NCBI RefSeq assembly: GCF_034479555.1
Contig: NZ_CP140151.1
Location: forward strand, 1,054,001-1,118,000
DNA: 64,000 nucleotides
DNA from: Chromohalobacter canadensis
Lineage (GTDB): Bacteria; Pseudomonadota; Gammaproteobacteria; Pseudomonadales; Halomonadaceae
Direction of reading: 5' to 3'
Part shown: positions 38,122 through 47,771 of the stretch, in pieces
Position numbering within the stretch: the first letter of the stretch is position 1
How the letters are laid out: each line of letters opens with the position of its first letter
The notes under the pieces: generated by a model
Seen by the model: only the letters and a program-made list of their open reading frames with translations
What the model was told of the DNA's origin: nothing
The model's database searches: none
Translations under genes and position numbers: made by a program

Positions 38122-39759
38122 ATGACACACGAGACACGCGCGTCGTCCTCCCGTCATGTCAGCTGTGCCGAGGCACTGGTCCGGCTACTGCGTGACCGCT
38201 ACGCCGTGGATACCGTCTTCGGGATTCCCGGCGTGCATACCGTGCCGCTCTATCGCGGCCTGGAAGCGGGTGGCCTGCGCCATGTCACACCGCGCCACGA
38301 GCAGGGCGCGGGCTTCATGGCGGACGGCTACGCCCGCGCCAGTGGCAAGCCCGGGGTCTGCTTCATCATCACCGGGCCGGGCATGACCAATATCGCCACC
38401 GCCATGGGCCAGGCACTCGCCGACTCGGTACCCATGCTGGTGATTTCCAGCGTCAACCGTCGCGACACCCTGGGTCGCGGCCAAGGGCGCCTGCACGAGC
38501 TGCCCAGCCAGCAGAACGTGCTGGCGGGCGTCAGCCGTTTCAGCCACACCCTGCTCGACCCGAGCGCCTTGCCGGAGGTGCTCGCCCGCGCCTTCGCGGT
38601 GTTCCAGTCCGCGCGGCCCGGGCCGGTGCACATCGAGATCCCCATCGATCTCTTCGAGGCGCCTATCATCCTTCCCGAACCCACCTCCCCAGCGCGGCTA
38701 TACCGTCCCGCCGCGCATCCAGAGGGCATTGCCCTGGCGGCCGAATGGCTACGTCAGGCGCAAGCGCCACTGGTGCTGCTGGGTGGGGGCTGCGCGGATG
38801 CTTCGAAGTCGGCACGAACTCTGGTCGAGCGTCTCGACGCCCCGACCGTGACCACGATCAATGCCAAGGGCGTGCTCGGTCGCGAGCATCCGCTCGACCT
38901 GGGCGCCAACGCCACCTGGCCCGAGGTACGCGCCCTGGCACGCGAGGCCGACGTCATTCTCGCCGTGGGCACGGAGCTGGGGGAAACCGATTACGACGTG
39001 GTGTTCGACGACGGCTTCACGTTGACCGGTCGCGTCATTCGCATCGACCTGGAGGCCGAGCAGCTGGTGCGCAATCAGGCGACGGCCCTGGGGCTGGTCA
39101 GCGATGCCCAGGCCGCGCTGGAGGCACTGGTCGCGCATTTCCCCGCGCCGCTCTCACGCCAGGCCGCCGCCCGCGTGCGCGCCATACACGAGGCGCTGGC
39201 CCTCCCGACACGCACCGACATGGCGCCCTTCGTGCCGCTTTACACGGCCCTCGACAAGGCACTGCCGGAAGCGATTCTCGTCGGCGACTCCACCGCCCCG
39301 GTCTATGCCGGCAACCATCTCGTCGAACGCGCGGCGCCGCGGCGCTACTTCAACGCCTCGACCGGTTACGGAACTCTGGGGTACGGCTTGCCGGCGGCGC
39401 TGGGCGCCCAGCTCGCCGCACCCGGCACCCCGGTCGTGGCCCTGGTCGGCGACGGCGGCGCGATGTTCACTCTGAGTGAGCTGGCCACGGCCGTCGACGA
39501 AGGCCTGCCGGTCGTCGTGGTGCTCTGGAACAACAGCGGCTATGAGGAAATCCGCCGCTACATGGATGCGCATGGCGTCGCTCGCGTCGGCGTCGACCCC
39601 ACGCCGCCCGACTTCCAGTGCCTGGCCGACGGGTTCGGCCTCGCCTCGCATCGGGTCGAGTCGCCCATCGCGCTGGATCTCGCGCTCAGCAAGGTCTCGC
39701 GCACCTCGCCGACGTTGATCGAGATCGACGCCGAACGCTGGCAGGCGGCACTCGACTGA
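38122..39759 (+). CDS. aruI: TPP-dependent 2-ketoacid decarboxylase, AruI-like
   Basis: A 545-aa thiamine-diphosphate enzyme with the three-domain acetolactate-synthase/decarboxylase fold. The catalytic Glu is in RHEQGAGFMADGYAR, and the TPP/Mg motif is GDGGAMFTLSEL...NNSGYEEIRRYM. In this family 5-guanidino-2-oxopentanoate decarboxylase (AruI) turns 2-ketoarginine to 4-guanidinobutyraldehyde in the arginine transaminase pathway. The ureohydrolase and aldehyde dehydrogenase in the same operon complete that sequence, supporting the assignment. No AruH-type transaminase is present in the window. TTAAGGAG stands before the ATG. Another 2-ketoacid substrate remains possible. Confidence 0.72.
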   Translation: MTHETRASSSRHVSCAEALVRLLRDRYAVDTVFGIPGVHTVPLYRGLEAGGLRHVTPRHEQGAGFMADGYARASGKPGVCFIITGPGMTNIATAMGQALADSVPMLVISSVNRRDTLGRGQGRLHELPSQQNVLAGVSRFSHTLLDPSALPEVLARAFAVFQSARPGPVHIEIPIDLFEAPIILPEPTSPARLYRPAAHPEGIALAAEWLRQAQAPLVLLGGGCADASKSARTLVERLDAPTVTTINAKGVLGREHPLDLGANATWPEVRALAREADVILAVGTELGETDYDVVFDDGFTLTGRVIRIDLEAEQLVRNQATALGLVSDAQAALEALVAHFPAPLSRQAAARVRAIHEALALPTRTDMAPFVPLYTALDKALPEAILVGDSTAPVYAGNHLVERAAPRRYFNASTGYGTLGYGLPAALGAQLAAPGTPVVALVGDGGAMFTLSELATAVDEGLPVVVVLWNNSGYEEIRRYMDAHGVARVGVDPTPPDFQCLADGFGLASHRVESPIALDLALSKVSRTSPTLIEIDAERWQAALD

Positions 39760-39827
39760 GGCGCCAACCGCGGCCCGAGAGCCGTCTCGGAAACAACGGT
39801 TTTCCAAAACACTACAAGGACAACACC

Positions 39828-41162
39828 ATGGCTTTCTTCCATCGTCTGCTCGGTCAGGACACCCTCGACGACCACCAGCACAAGAGCCTCGGGGCGTTCG
39901 GAACTGTCGCCCTGTGGCTCGGCGCCAACGTCGTGGTCACCACCATCCTCACCGGCATGCTCCTGGTGCCCGACCTGCCCTTCACGACCGCCATGGGCAG
40001 CGTGCTGATCGGCTCGTTGATCGGCGCTATTCCGCTCCTGTTGGTCGGACTGATGGGCCAGCGCACCGGCCTGCCTTCCATGGCGTTGACCCGGCGCGCG
40101 TACGGTCCGCTCGGCAGCCGGCTGATCTCGCTGGTCAACATGGGCGTACTGATCGCCTGGAGCTGGATCCAGGCCCTGCTCGCGGGCATGAGTCTCGACT
40201 ACGCCATCCAGGTGACCACCGGTTACTCCAACCTGCCCTTGATGACCATCCTCTGCGAGACCGTGGTGGTCCTCATCGTGCTGCGTGGCCACCTGGGCAT
40301 CGAGCGGGTCGAACGCTGGGCGGCGATGGCCATGGTGGCGCTGGCCGCCGTGGTGCTCTACCAGTTGAACCTCCACTACGATGTCTCGACCCTGCTGGAC
40401 ATGCCGGTCGAGGCGCGTAACGGCATCACCCTGGGCATCGCCTTCGACATCGTCATCGCCACCGCCTTCTCCTGGATCTCGTCCTCGGCGGATTACAACC
40501 GCAACTGCAAGAGCGGCACCATCGCCATCTGGGGCACCTACCTTGGCTACGTAATGGCCGCCATGATCGCCATGGGGCTGGGTGCCGCCGTTTCCGGGCT
40601 GTCGGTCATGAACGGCATGGAGCAGACCTACGATCCGACCCGGCTGCTCTCCGGTTTCGGCTTCGGCCTGCCCGCGGCTCTGGTCATCTTCTTCTCCGTG
40701 ATGACCACCAATGTCATGGCCGTCTACAGCGCCACCCTGTCCTGCATGAACGTGTCGCCCGGCATGGCCTTCTGGAAACCGGCGCTGATCATCGGGGTCG
40801 TGACCGTCTTCGGCGCCCTGATTCCCGGCATCCTGGACCAGTTCCAGAACTTTCTGCTATTGATAGGCGCGCTGTTTATCCCGGCCTTCTCGGTGATCAT
40901 CGTCGATTACTACCTGGTCGGTCGCGAGGGCTACAGCCCCGAACTGCTCAAGGCACGTCACCAGCTGGGACGCCCCACCGCGCCGGTGGCCATCGGCGCC
41001 TACGTGATCGGCGCCGGGCTGGCCGCCTACTGGTCGCTGGTCGCGCCGCTAGCCTTCGGCGCCTCGCTGCCGGTCTTCGTCATCACCGGCGGCCTCTACT
41101 GGCTCGGCGCCATGCTGTTGACCAAGTCCCGCACGAACGCTTCACAGACCGCAGGAGAGTGA
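39828..41162 (+). CDS. NCS1-family (cytosine/purine permease-like) transporter
   Basis: A 444-aa permease with about 12 helices. The opening stretch GTVALWLGANVVVTTILTGMLLVPDL and GLPSMALTRRAYGPLGSRL are hallmarks of the nucleobase:cation symporter-1 family. Members import cytosine, purines, hydantoins or allantoin; in this operon a guanidino or amide compound is more likely. I chose ATG 39828 because AAGGACAACACC precedes it; the open frame extends 70 codons upstream through aruI in another phase. The stop is 5 nt before the amidase gene. Confidence 0.83.
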   Translation: MAFFHRLLGQDTLDDHQHKSLGAFGTVALWLGANVVVTTILTGMLLVPDLPFTTAMGSVLIGSLIGAIPLLLVGLMGQRTGLPSMALTRRAYGPLGSRLISLVNMGVLIAWSWIQALLAGMSLDYAIQVTTGYSNLPLMTILCETVVVLIVLRGHLGIERVERWAAMAMVALAAVVLYQLNLHYDVSTLLDMPVEARNGITLGIAFDIVIATAFSWISSSADYNRNCKSGTIAIWGTYLGYVMAAMIAMGLGAAVSGLSVMNGMEQTYDPTRLLSGFGFGLPAALVIFFSVMTTNVMAVYSATLSCMNVSPGMAFWKPALIIGVVTVFGALIPGILDQFQNFLLLIGALFIPAFSVIIVDYYLVGREGYSPELLKARHQLGRPTAPVAIGAYVIGAGLAAYWSLVAPLAFGASLPVFVITGGLYWLGAMLLTKSRTNASQTAGE

Positions 41163-41167
41163 CACCG

Positions 41168-41950
41168 ATGAGACTGATGCTGGCGCAAACCGACCCCGTG
41201 TGCGGCGACGTGACCGCCAACCTGGCGTCTCTTGCGCACCAGTGCCGGCAGGCAGCGGCGGCCGGTGCGGACCTGCTGGTCCTCCCCGAGCTCGCCCTGA
41301 GCGGTTACAACATCTTCGAGCGACTGGAGGAACTCGCCGAACCGGTGGGCGGCCCGATCGCCCAGCGGGTCGCCGAGCTCGCCGCCGAGCACGAGCTGTT
41401 CCTGCTCTTCGGCCTGGCCGAGCGGCAAGCCGACGGACGCCTGACCAATTCCGCCGTGCTGATCGACGACAGGGGCGAGCGTATCGCCACCTACCACAAG
41501 CGTCAGCTGTGGGATCGCGAACATGCCTTCTTCACCGCGGGCGAGGACTGCTGCGTGGTGGAGACGCGACTCGGCCGCCTCGGGCTGATGATCTGCTATG
41601 ACAACGAGTTTCCCGAGATAGCCAGGGCGCTCGCCACTCAGGGGGCTCAGGTCATCCTCTCGCCCACCGCCAACATGGTGCCCAATGCCGAACGCCAGGC
41701 GCTGCAGATCCGGGCCCGGGCTCTCGACAACCAATGCTTCGTTGCCTGCATCAACCGGGCCGGCGAGGAAGCCGAACTGCATTATTGCGGCAACAGCCTG
41801 ATAGCGGGACCGGATGGCGAGGTTCTGGGGCGCCTCGGTGACGCAGCGGGCAGCCTGGTGGTCGACATCGACCTGAGCCGCATCGACGCAAGCCGCGCCC
41901 ACCAGGACTATCTCCAGGACCTCAGGCCGATGCCGGAGACAATCGCATGA
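41168..41950 (+). CDS. Nitrilase-superfamily carbon-nitrogen hydrolase
   Basis: A 260-aa amidase with the full Glu-Lys-Cys triad: Glu in LPELALSGY, Lys in YHKRQLWD, Cys in GLMICYDNEFPE. The family cleaves amides or carbamoyl groups. In a guanidino operon it could hydrolyse 4-guanidinobutyramide, the intermediate of the arginine oxygenase route, to 4-guanidinobutyrate; this is an inference from context. CAGGAGAG is 9 nt before the ATG at 41168. Its last codons overlap the next gene by 4 bp (ATGA). Confidence 0.85.
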   Translation: MRLMLAQTDPVCGDVTANLASLAHQCRQAAAAGADLLVLPELALSGYNIFERLEELAEPVGGPIAQRVAELAAEHELFLLFGLAERQADGRLTNSAVLIDDRGERIATYHKRQLWDREHAFFTAGEDCCVVETRLGRLGLMICYDNEFPEIARALATQGAQVILSPTANMVPNAERQALQIRARALDNQCFVACINRAGEEAELHYCGNSLIAGPDGEVLGRLGDAAGSLVVDIDLSRIDASRAHQDYLQDLRPMPETIA

Positions 41951-42690
41951 GCCGTTTTGCGCTTCCTCGGGGCGATGCCGCGAGCTGGTACCGCACCACG
42001 TCGCTCGATGACGGGATCACGCGGATCGACGAGCCCGCCATCAAGCCGTTCTACCGCTGCAATATCTGGCACGTGCGGGGCCGCGAGAGAGACTTGCTGG
42101 TGGACTTCGGCCTGGGTGCCGTGCCGCTGCGCCGGCAGGTCCCGCTGCTCAGCGAACGCGACCTGATCGCGGTGGCGAGCCACACCCACTTCGATCATAT
42201 CGGTAGCGCGCACGAGTTCGACTGCTGCCATGTACACGCCGCCGAGGCCGATATCCTGGCCGATCCGGACAACGCGCGCACCCTGGCCGACGCCTTTCTC
42301 GACGATGCGATGTTCGATGCCCTGCCGCCGGCCCCCTTCGAGCATCACCGCTACCGTATCGCCCCGCCGACGCGTATCGCCACGCTCGAGGACGGCGAGA
42401 TCATCGACCTCGGCGACCGCCGGTTCGAGGTCATCCATACGCCGGGGCACTCCCCCGGCGGCATCGCACTCTGGGAGGCCGCCAGCGGTATCCTGATCTC
42501 TGGCGATCTCATCTACGACGGGCCACTGATCGAGGATGTCTATCACAGTAGCGCCCGCGATTACGCCGCCAGCATGCGCCGTCTGCGCGAATTGCCCGCG
42601 CGCGTCGTTCACGGCGGTCATTTTCCCAGTTTTTCCGGGGCACGCCTGCACGCCATGATCGATGACTGGCTGCGCGACCACGCCCTCTGA
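41947..42690 (+). CDS. MBL-fold metallo-hydrolase
   Basis: A 247-aa metallo-beta-lactamase-fold protein. Metal-binding motifs are SHTHFDHIG (HxHxDH), HTPGHSPGG, SGDLIYDGP and HGGHFPSF. No signal peptide. Its start overlaps the amidase stop, and it is followed 11 nt later by the aldehyde dehydrogenase, so it belongs to the operon. No step of the known ketoarginine pathway needs an MBL hydrolase; it may open a lactam or thioester, or process an unusual substrate. Confidence 0.82.
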   Translation: MSRFALPRGDAASWYRTTSLDDGITRIDEPAIKPFYRCNIWHVRGRERDLLVDFGLGAVPLRRQVPLLSERDLIAVASHTHFDHIGSAHEFDCCHVHAAEADILADPDNARTLADAFLDDAMFDALPPAPFEHHRYRIAPPTRIATLEDGEIIDLGDRRFEVIHTPGHSPGGIALWEAASGILISGDLIYDGPLIEDVYHSSARDYAASMRRLRELPARVVHGGHFPSFSGARLHAMIDDWLRDHAL

Positions 42691-42700
42691 AGGAGCCTCC

Positions 42701-44149
42701 ATGCAAGCACTCGATCACCAATTCATCGATAACCGCTGGGTCGCGAGTCACGGCACTCGACGCCTGGCGGTAATGGACCCGTATCATGAGCGCCAGATCG
42801 CCGAGGTCACGGCCGGCGATGCCCGCGACGTCGAGGCGGCCGTCGAGGCGGCACGCCGTGCGCTGCCCGGATGGCATGCCCTGGGCGGCGAACGTCGCGG
42901 CGCCTATCTGAATGCGCTGGCCGACGCCCTGACGGCACGCCGCGAAGCCCTGATGGAGCTGTCCGCGACCAACAACGGCAAGGCGCTCGCCGAGGCCGGC
43001 ATCGACCTCGACGACGCCATCGCCTGCTATCGCTACTACGCACGCCAGGCCGGCGACCTGGAAGCGCGTCAGGGACGCCGCATCACCCACGACATCGAGG
43101 GCGTCGACGCCCACTGCTACGAAGATCCCGCCGGGGTGATCGGCCTGATCACGCCGTGGAACTTCCCGCTGGTGACCAGCGCCTGGAAGATCGCGCCGGC
43201 CTTGGCGGCGGGCTGCACGGTGGTCTTCAAGCCCTCCGAGGTCACGCCGCTGCCGGAACAGGCCCTCGCCGAGATCGCCCTGGAGATCGCGTTGCCGCCA
43301 GGCGTGCTCAACCTGCTGCATGGCGATGGCGACGGCATCGGCATACCGCTGACGCATCATCGCGGCATCGACAAGTTGTCGTTCACCGGCAGCAACGCCG
43401 TGGGCGAGCGCGTCATGCAGGCCGCCGCCGAGGGGAGCCGCGGCGTGTCGCTGGAACTCGGCGGCAAGTCGCCGATCCTGGTACTCGAGGATGCCGAGGT
43501 CGAACAGGCCGCCGACTGGGTCATGGCCGGCATCTATTTCAACAGCGGGCAAATTTGCTCGGCGACCTCGCGGCTGATCGTGCACGAGACCCTGGCCGAG
43601 GCGCTTTACGAGGCGCTGACCACGCGCATCGACGCCATACGCCTGGGCGACCCGCTGGGCGAGGACACCGACATGGGCCCAATGACCAGCCAGCGTCAGC
43701 GCGATCGAGTCCGTGACTACCTGGCCGTCGCCGAGCGCGAAGGCCTGAATGTGGTGCGCGACGGGCGTCATCGCCAGTTGCCGTCACAGGGCTATTTCAT
43801 CGCCCCGACGCTGTATCGCGACGTGCCCACCGAGAGCCGCCTGTGGTGCGAGGAGATTTTCGGCCCGGTGCTGTGCGCGCGCAGCGCCGCCTCCGATGAC
43901 GATGCCATCGCCCTGGCCAACGACAGCGAGTTTGGCCTGGCCGCCACGGTCATCAGTGGTGACCCGCAGCGCGCCAAGCGTGTAGGCCGCGCGCTACGTG
44001 CCGGCAACATCTGGTTCAACAGCGAGCAGATCGTCATGCCCGAAGCCAGTTGGGGCGGCTTCGGGCGCAGCGGCATCGGCCGCGAGCTCGGTCCCTGGGG
44101 ACTGGCCGCCTACCTCGAGGTCAAGCACCTGATTGGCCCGGCGGACTGA
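42701..44149 (+). CDS. NAD(P)-dependent aldehyde dehydrogenase
   Basis: A 482-aa member of the betaine/aminobutyraldehyde-dehydrogenase-like class. The cofactor segment is LITPWNFPL, the catalytic Glu is in LELGGKSP and the catalytic Cys in NSGQICSATSR. With an AruI-like decarboxylase in the operon, oxidation of 4-guanidinobutyraldehyde to 4-guanidinobutyrate (KauB-type) is the likely role. Betaine aldehyde is an alternative in a halophile, but no bet genes are near. AAGGAG lies just before the ATG at 42701. Last gene of the operon, closed by a strong terminator. Confidence 0.85.
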   Translation: MQALDHQFIDNRWVASHGTRRLAVMDPYHERQIAEVTAGDARDVEAAVEAARRALPGWHALGGERRGAYLNALADALTARREALMELSATNNGKALAEAGIDLDDAIACYRYYARQAGDLEARQGRRITHDIEGVDAHCYEDPAGVIGLITPWNFPLVTSAWKIAPALAAGCTVVFKPSEVTPLPEQALAEIALEIALPPGVLNLLHGDGDGIGIPLTHHRGIDKLSFTGSNAVGERVMQAAAEGSRGVSLELGGKSPILVLEDAEVEQAADWVMAGIYFNSGQICSATSRLIVHETLAEALYEALTTRIDAIRLGDPLGEDTDMGPMTSQRQRDRVRDYLAVAEREGLNVVRDGRHRQLPSQGYFIAPTLYRDVPTESRLWCEEIFGPVLCARSAASDDDAIALANDSEFGLAATVISGDPQRAKRVGRALRAGNIWFNSEQIVMPEASWGGFGRSGIGRELGPWGLAAYLEVKHLIGPAD

Positions 44150-44171
44150 CCGAAACGAGCTTCACAACGAA

Positions 44172-44207
44172 AAATACCCCGCCGAACGCGATGTCGGCGG
44201 GGTATTT
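44172..44207. terminator. Bidirectional terminator between aldehyde dehydrogenase and suhB-like gene
   Basis: A 14-bp stem (AAATACCCCGCCGA and complement) with an 8-nt loop separates two convergent genes. A-rich and T-rich ends on either side make it a good intrinsic terminator in both directions. Confidence 0.8.
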
Positions 44208-44228
44208 CGTGCGGCCCAGTCAACGGAA

Positions 44229-45023
44229 CTACATCCGTGGCTTGAGCTGCTGTACCAGTGTCTTGTAAAGGCGCGGCGTAGCGGCCATGAGATTCTGTTC
44301 GATACTGACCGTGGGGCTACCGTCCGGCCCCCCCAGCAGTGCGCCAGCCTCCTTGAGGAGGAGGCTGCCGACCATTTGATCCTGCTCTTCTAGTCCCAGC
44401 ACGAAGGCGGCATCGGCACGGCCGGCGGCCAGCTGTGCGAGATCCAGGAGGCCGCTCCCCGTGCTGAGGAAGCTCTCGACCTGAGGCCCCAGCGCCTGGG
44501 TCAGGGTCAAGTAGACGGGCAGATGGCGTGTGCGCAGCCAGGTCTCCGGCAAGCCGACGGCGACGCGCGCGCCTTCGACGTTGATGTGGCTCGGCACGCG
44601 GATGCGGCGACCGTTGAGCTGCGCGCCACGCCCACGGCTGACGAGATACTCGTCGTCGCTGAAGGGGCAGACAATCACCGCATGTTCGGGCTTGCCTTTG
44701 ACCAGACAGATAATGGAAATGGCAAAATTGGGCGATGCCACGGCCAGGTTGGAGTAGCCGTGGAACGGCTCGATACGCCAATGGAAATCGGCGCTCTCGC
44801 CTTCGCCGTCACGGTACGTCGTATACCGGCCGGAAAGGCCATGCTGGGGATAACTGCGACGAAACTGCGCGTCGATGAGCGTTTCTGCGTTACGCGCGGT
44901 ATCTTCCAGCAGCTGATCGAGCTGCCGGTCGCCACGCGCAACTTCGATGCGGTCGCGAGCACGCACGAACTGCTCGGCGGCACTACGCGCGGCGCGCAGT
45001 GCGAATTGAACCATGGGATGCAT
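44229..45023 (-). CDS. suhB: SuhB/inositol-monophosphatase-fold protein with altered catalytic residues
   Basis: 264 aa, beginning MHPMVQFALRAARSA, collinear with SuhB. The catalytic signature is lost: the metal-binding EESG becomes SGRY, and WVIDPLDGTTN becomes WRIEPFHGYSN, so two metal Asp residues are changed to Glu and His. The later WDFAAG is QDQMVG. The enzyme is therefore probably not an inositol phosphatase. In E. coli SuhB also acts in rRNA transcription antitermination through NusA, which does not depend on catalysis. Divergent from trmJ, as in other gammaproteobacteria. Confidence 0.85.
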   Translation of the reverse strand: MHPMVQFALRAARSAAEQFVRARDRIEVARGDRQLDQLLEDTARNAETLIDAQFRRSYPQHGLSGRYTTYRDGEGESADFHWRIEPFHGYSNLAVASPNFAISIICLVKGKPEHAVIVCPFSDDEYLVSRGRGAQLNGRRIRVPSHINVEGARVAVGLPETWLRTRHLPVYLTLTQALGPQVESFLSTGSGLLDLAQLAAGRADAAFVLGLEEQDQMVGSLLLKEAGALLGGPDGSPTVSIEQNLMAATPRLYKTLVQQLKPRM

Positions 45024-45156
45024 GATACGGGCCTGAATCTCGGAAACTGTTAAAGAACGTCGCGCATCCTAGCAGAAGGCGCCCACAACGGGAAGTTTCG
45101 CGGCCTCAAGCCATGATAGACTCGCCGTTCGTTTCTCAGCCGCGCGCCCTAACATC

Positions 45157-45933
45157 ATGCTCGACAAACTGCGTATCGTTCTCATCGGCACCAGCCACCC
45201 TGGCAACATCGGCGGTACCGCCCGCGCCATGCATAACATGGGCCTTGCCGATCTTGCCCTCGTCGCGCCACGCTGCGAGGTTTACGGCTCCGAATCCCAT
45301 GCCCGTGCGTCAGGTGCCGATGCCCTGGTGAGTAATGCCAAGGTGTATGCCACGCTCGAAGAGGCTGTCGGAGACTGCACCTTCGTGGTCGGTGCCAGCG
45401 CCCGCGTACGCCATCTGCCCTGGCCCATGCTCACCCCGCGCGCGCTGGGCGAACGCCTCCCCGGCGAGTGCGCGCCCGAGTCCGCTCAGGCCGCGCTGGT
45501 GTTTGGGCGGGAGGACAGCGGCATGACCAACGGCGAGCTGCAGCGCTGCCATGCCCACGTACACATTCCCACCAATCCCGACTTCAGCTCGCTCAATCTG
45601 GCCGCTGCGGTCCAGGTGCTGGCCTATGAATGTCGAATAGCGGCGCTGGGTGCGGACGATGCCCCGGACACGCCGTTCGGAGTCGAATGGGACAACCCGC
45701 CCGCCAGCCATGACGACCTGGAGCGCTTCTTCGACCATCTCGAGCGGACGCTGATCGAGATCGACTTTCACGACCCCGACAACCCGCGTCAGCTGATGGC
45801 GCGTCTGCGCCGACTCTTCATGCGTAGTCACATCGACAGCATGGAAATGAACATCTTGCGCGGCATCCTCGGGGCCGTGAACAAGCAAAGCCGGGCATTG
45901 GCCCGCCGGGAGGACCACGACGGGAATGGTTGA
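45157..45933 (+). CDS. trmJ: tRNA Cm32/Um32 methyltransferase TrmJ
   Basis: A 258-aa SPOUT-class enzyme that 2'-O-methylates position 32 of several tRNAs. It opens with [25 protein letters not shown] (the RNA-binding N-terminal signature) and has [15 protein letters not shown] and [22 protein letters not shown], the SAM-knot motifs. It lies between suhB and iscR, a conserved order. Confidence 0.95.
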   Translation: MLDKLRIVLIGTSHPGNIGGTARAMHNMGLADLALVAPRCEVYGSESHARASGADALVSNAKVYATLEEAVGDCTFVVGASARVRHLPWPMLTPRALGERLPGECAPESAQAALVFGREDSGMTNGELQRCHAHVHIPTNPDFSSLNLAAAVQVLAYECRIAALGADDAPDTPFGVEWDNPPASHDDLERFFDHLERTLIEIDFHDPDNPRQLMARLRRLFMRSHIDSMEMNILRGILGAVNKQSRALARREDHDGNG

Positions 45934-46046
45934 CCGCGTTACTGGGTTTTCCCATAATACGGACACGTTTCAGGCAAGCATTCCATATGAATTGCATGTC
46001 CTGCCTGGTCAATCGCTTCATCACCGACGCCCGATCACTTCGACTT

Positions 46047-46529
46047 ATGCGCTTGACGACCAAGGGACGCTATGCCGTCACCGCGATGCTGGATTTGGCG
46101 CTGCATGCCGATGCCGGCCCCATCAGCCTCGCCGACATTTCAAAACGTCAGACGATCTCGCTGTCCTATCTGGAACAGCTGTTCGCGCGGCTCAAGCGTG
46201 CCAAACTGGTCAATAGCGTTCGTGGCCCGGGCGGCGGCTATTTACTAGCGCATGAATCCAGCGCCATTTCGGTAGCTTCGGTCATCGGCGCGGTGGATGA
46301 GTCAGTGGACGCGACGCGCTGCCAGGGGCTCTCGGACTGCCAGCAGGGCGATACCTGCCTGACGCATCATTTGTGGTGCGATCTGTCGGACAAGATTCAT
46401 GGCTTCCTCGACGCCATCACGCTCGCCGAGCTGGTAGAACGCCAGGAAGTCCGCGATATCGCCGCTCGTCAGCAGCGCGTCGCGTCAGAGACGATCAGCA
46501 CCGATACCATCAGCATTGCGCCGCAATGA
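46047..46529 (+). CDS. iscR: Fe-S cluster assembly regulator IscR
   Basis: Rrf2-family [2Fe-2S] repressor of Fe-S biogenesis, 160 aa. The winged helix-turn-helix is at about 25-60, and the cluster ligands Cys92, Cys98, Cys104 and His107 all match E. coli numbering. I chose ATG 46047 (start [14 protein letters not shown]); the open frame runs 39 codons farther upstream with no family similarity. It would regulate the reduced isc operon by cluster state. I do not see an unambiguous IscR site in the short upstream spacer. Confidence 0.95.
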   Translation: MRLTTKGRYAVTAMLDLALHADAGPISLADISKRQTISLSYLEQLFARLKRAKLVNSVRGPGGGYLLAHESSAISVASVIGAVDESVDATRCQGLSDCQQGDTCLTHHLWCDLSDKIHGFLDAITLAELVERQEVRDIAARQQRVASETISTDTISIAPQ

Positions 46530-46575
46530 CCGTGCGGAGCATTAGGCGCCAGCGCCATCATCGATACGAGCCGTC

Positions 46576-47724
46576 ATGACCTCACCTGTGTATCTTGACT
46601 ATGCCGCCACCACCCCTGTCGACCCACGCGTCGCAGAGGTGATGGCGCGGCACCTGACACTCGATGGCGTCTACGCCAATCCCGCTTCGCGTAGCCACAT
46701 GCCGGGATGGCTGGCCGAACAAGCGGTGGAAAGCGCACGCCGCCAAGTCGCCGATTTGATCGCCGCCGATCCACGAGAGATCGTCTGGACCAGCGGCGCT
46801 ACCGAGGCCGATAACCTCGCGTTGATCGGCTTCATGCGCGCCAACCGGGCACGCGGCCGACACCTGATCACCTCGCGTATCGAGCATAAGGCCGTCGTCG
46901 ATACCGCTCTCGCGCTCGAGGACGAAGGTTTCGACGTGACCTGGTTGACGCCCGGCGCGGATGGCCGCGTGACGCCGACACAGCTCAACGACGCCATGCG
47001 CGAGGATACCGTTCTGGTCTCGCTGATGGCCGTCAACAATGAGTTGGGCAGCATCCACGAGTTGGCGGCACTGGCCGAGGTCGTCCACGCCGCTGGCGCG
47101 GTCTTCCATGTCGATGCCGCCCAGGCCACCGGCAAGATCGCACTCGATGTCAACGCCATGGGCATCGACCTGATGTCGATGTCGGCGCACAAGACCTACG
47201 GCCCCAAGGGCGTCGGCGCGCTCTATGTACGCCGCAGCCCCGACATTCGCATCGACGCGCTGATCCATGGCGGCGGTCACGAACGCGGCATGCGCTCGGG
47301 CACGCTGCCCACGCATCAGATCGCGGGCATGGGCGAAGCCTTCGCGCTGGCGAGTGACGAGCGCGAAGCCGATCACGCCCATGGTCTGGCCATGCGTCAG
47401 CGCTTTCTCGACGGTCTCGCGGCATGCGAAGGCGTGCACTGCAATACGAAGCTCGACGTCTCGGTCCCCATGATCGCCAACCTGGCGTTCGACGACGTCG
47501 ACGGTGAATCGCTACTGATGGCGCTGCGCGCGCTGGCGGTATCGACCGGTTCGGCGTGCAACTCAGCCAGTGTCGAGCCATCCTATGTATTGAAGGCCAT
47601 CGGCACCGATCGCATTCGCGCCTTGGCGTCTATTCGCTTCAGCTTCGGCCGCTTCACTACCGAGGCGGACATCGACACCGCAAGCGCCGAGCTCAGACAC
47701 GCACTCGGCGCCCTACGCCAATGA
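46576..47724 (+). CDS. iscS: Cysteine desulfurase IscS, short form
   Basis: PLP enzyme that removes sulfur from cysteine as a persulfide. It has the PLP Lys in MSMSAHKTYGPKG and the mobile-loop Cys in STGSACNSASVEP. It is 382 aa and ends shortly after the domain core, lacking the roughly 20-residue C-terminal tail of E. coli IscS (LSPLWEMYKQG...) that helps bind IscU. The locus also lacks iscU, so the two losses fit. Start ATG 46576 gives YLDYAATTPVDP, the family N-terminus. Confidence 0.93.
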   Translation: MTSPVYLDYAATTPVDPRVAEVMARHLTLDGVYANPASRSHMPGWLAEQAVESARRQVADLIAADPREIVWTSGATEADNLALIGFMRANRARGRHLITSRIEHKAVVDTALALEDEGFDVTWLTPGADGRVTPTQLNDAMREDTVLVSLMAVNNELGSIHELAALAEVVHAAGAVFHVDAAQATGKIALDVNAMGIDLMSMSAHKTYGPKGVGALYVRRSPDIRIDALIHGGGHERGMRSGTLPTHQIAGMGEAFALASDEREADHAHGLAMRQRFLDGLAACEGVHCNTKLDVSVPMIANLAFDDVDGESLLMALRALAVSTGSACNSASVEPSYVLKAIGTDRIRALASIRFSFGRFTTEADIDTASAELRHALGALRQ

Positions 47725-47771
47725 TTCGAGGTCGCCGCACCGTGCGTCGCGACCCAAGCAAGGAGGTCAAC

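Noticed and set aside
42509..43771. 420-aa open frame on the minus strand
   Set aside because: Antisense to the aldehyde dehydrogenase, whose motifs are clear; a shadow frame.
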